Assembly: GCA_049645705.1 (NCBI GenBank)
Contig: JBARUK010000088.1
Coordinates: 25,433-89,432 of the forward strand
From: JBGNFV01 sp049645705
GTDB taxonomy: Bacteria > Bacteroidota > Bacteroidia > Cytophagales > Cyclobacteriaceae
DNA length: 64,000 bases
Reading direction: 5' to 3'
Part shown: positions 63,822-64,000 of the stretch, piece after piece
Layout of the letters: every line of letters starts with the position of its first letter
How positions within the stretch are numbered: position 1 is the stretch's first letter
Notes under the pieces: generated by a model
Database searches by the model: none
What the model saw: only the letters and a program-made list of their open reading frames with translations
Told to the model about the DNA's origin: nothing
Translations under genes and position numbers: made by a program

Positions 63822-64000
63822 CTACCTTTCATTCTTATTACTCAATGGTATACTATAAGACAGCAGCAGGCGCACGGACTCGGTGCGGCGCTTGAACAGA
63901 AACTCCTGCCCCCATATCTCCAGGTTATTATTCAGGTTACCGGTGATGTTGCTTTGGTAGTACACGTCCAGGTTTATGCGCCGGTAGCTAAGGCGGCCAC
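63822..64000 (-). CDS. 3' end of a beta-strand-rich protein, 5' part outside window
   Basis: The last 59 codons of a minus-strand gene entering from the right edge, ending at TAG 63824-63822. The pattern SYRRINLDVYYQSN, NLEIWGQEFLFKRR and VRLLLSYSIPL is alternating and beta-rich, as in an outer membrane barrel or surface protein. No family assigned. Confidence 0.5.
   Translation of the reverse strand, partial: GRLSYRRINLDVYYQSNITGNLNNNLEIWGQEFLFKRRTESVRLLLSYSIPLSNKNER

Overview
This window looks like chromosomal DNA of a free-living Bacteroidota bacterium, most likely order Cytophagales. The evidence is: type IX secretion (T9SS) C-terminal sorting domains on two large exported proteins, a PorP/SprF-family protein, lipoproteins with acidic residues just after the lipidated Cys, a long Bacteroidota-type NusB, promoters of the TTTG-N19-TAnnTTTG kind, and few Shine-Dalgarno sites. 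No rRNA, tRNA, CRISPR array or intact insertion sequence was seen.

Layout. 1-8.8 kb: the start of a lamin-tail surface protein, asd with a THUMP-like methyltransferase, and the divergent rimP-nusA-infB operon, whose short leader carries a terminator-like hairpin right after a near-perfect Bacteroidota promoter. 8.9-30.8 kb: mostly single genes, including a glutaminyl-cyclase-like lipoprotein, a beta-helix/cadherin-like T9SS cargo paired with a PorP/SprF protein, a K+ channel with a zinc ribbon, radA, a frameshifted UPF0316 gene, an RluA-type pseudouridine synthase, a secreted lipase, a hydrolase-OsmC fusion, a sterol-desaturase-family hydroxylase, dps and an ABC exporter. 31.1-37.4 kb: leucine dehydrogenase, then nusB-ytxH-IDH-DUF1573-yajC-ybbR-coaE, a core Bacteroidota gene string with a dehydrogenase inserted.

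37.4-48.3 kb: an SDR gene broken by an in-frame TGA, an M14 peptidase, a TonB-dependent receptor and a nitroreductase, then a compact locus of methyltransferase, type III polyketide synthase, UbiA prenyltransferase, geranylgeranyl-reductase-like flavoprotein and a DUF2867-type SDR. Together these suggest a prenylated aromatic polyketide of unknown structure. 48.5-61.1 kb: a pseudo-receiver protein, an ArsM-like arsenite methyltransferase, a two-domain aspartic protease with PDZ, an FtsX-type permease, an OxyR-type regulator with an SDR, a patatin/methyltransferase pair, a VOC/PLP-enzyme pair, a surface lipoprotein and a DUF1206 protein.

61.2-64 kb: the most unusual part. Two genes encode related proteins that look like degenerate histidine-kinase ATPase domains, one with an N-terminal helix-turn-helix. 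Each is preceded by an inverted repeat with the same half-site and the same 15-base spacer (TYGTGAA-N15-TTCACGA). A divergent, GC-richer XRE-type regulator follows. This looks like a small undescribed regulatory system. A further gene runs off the right edge.
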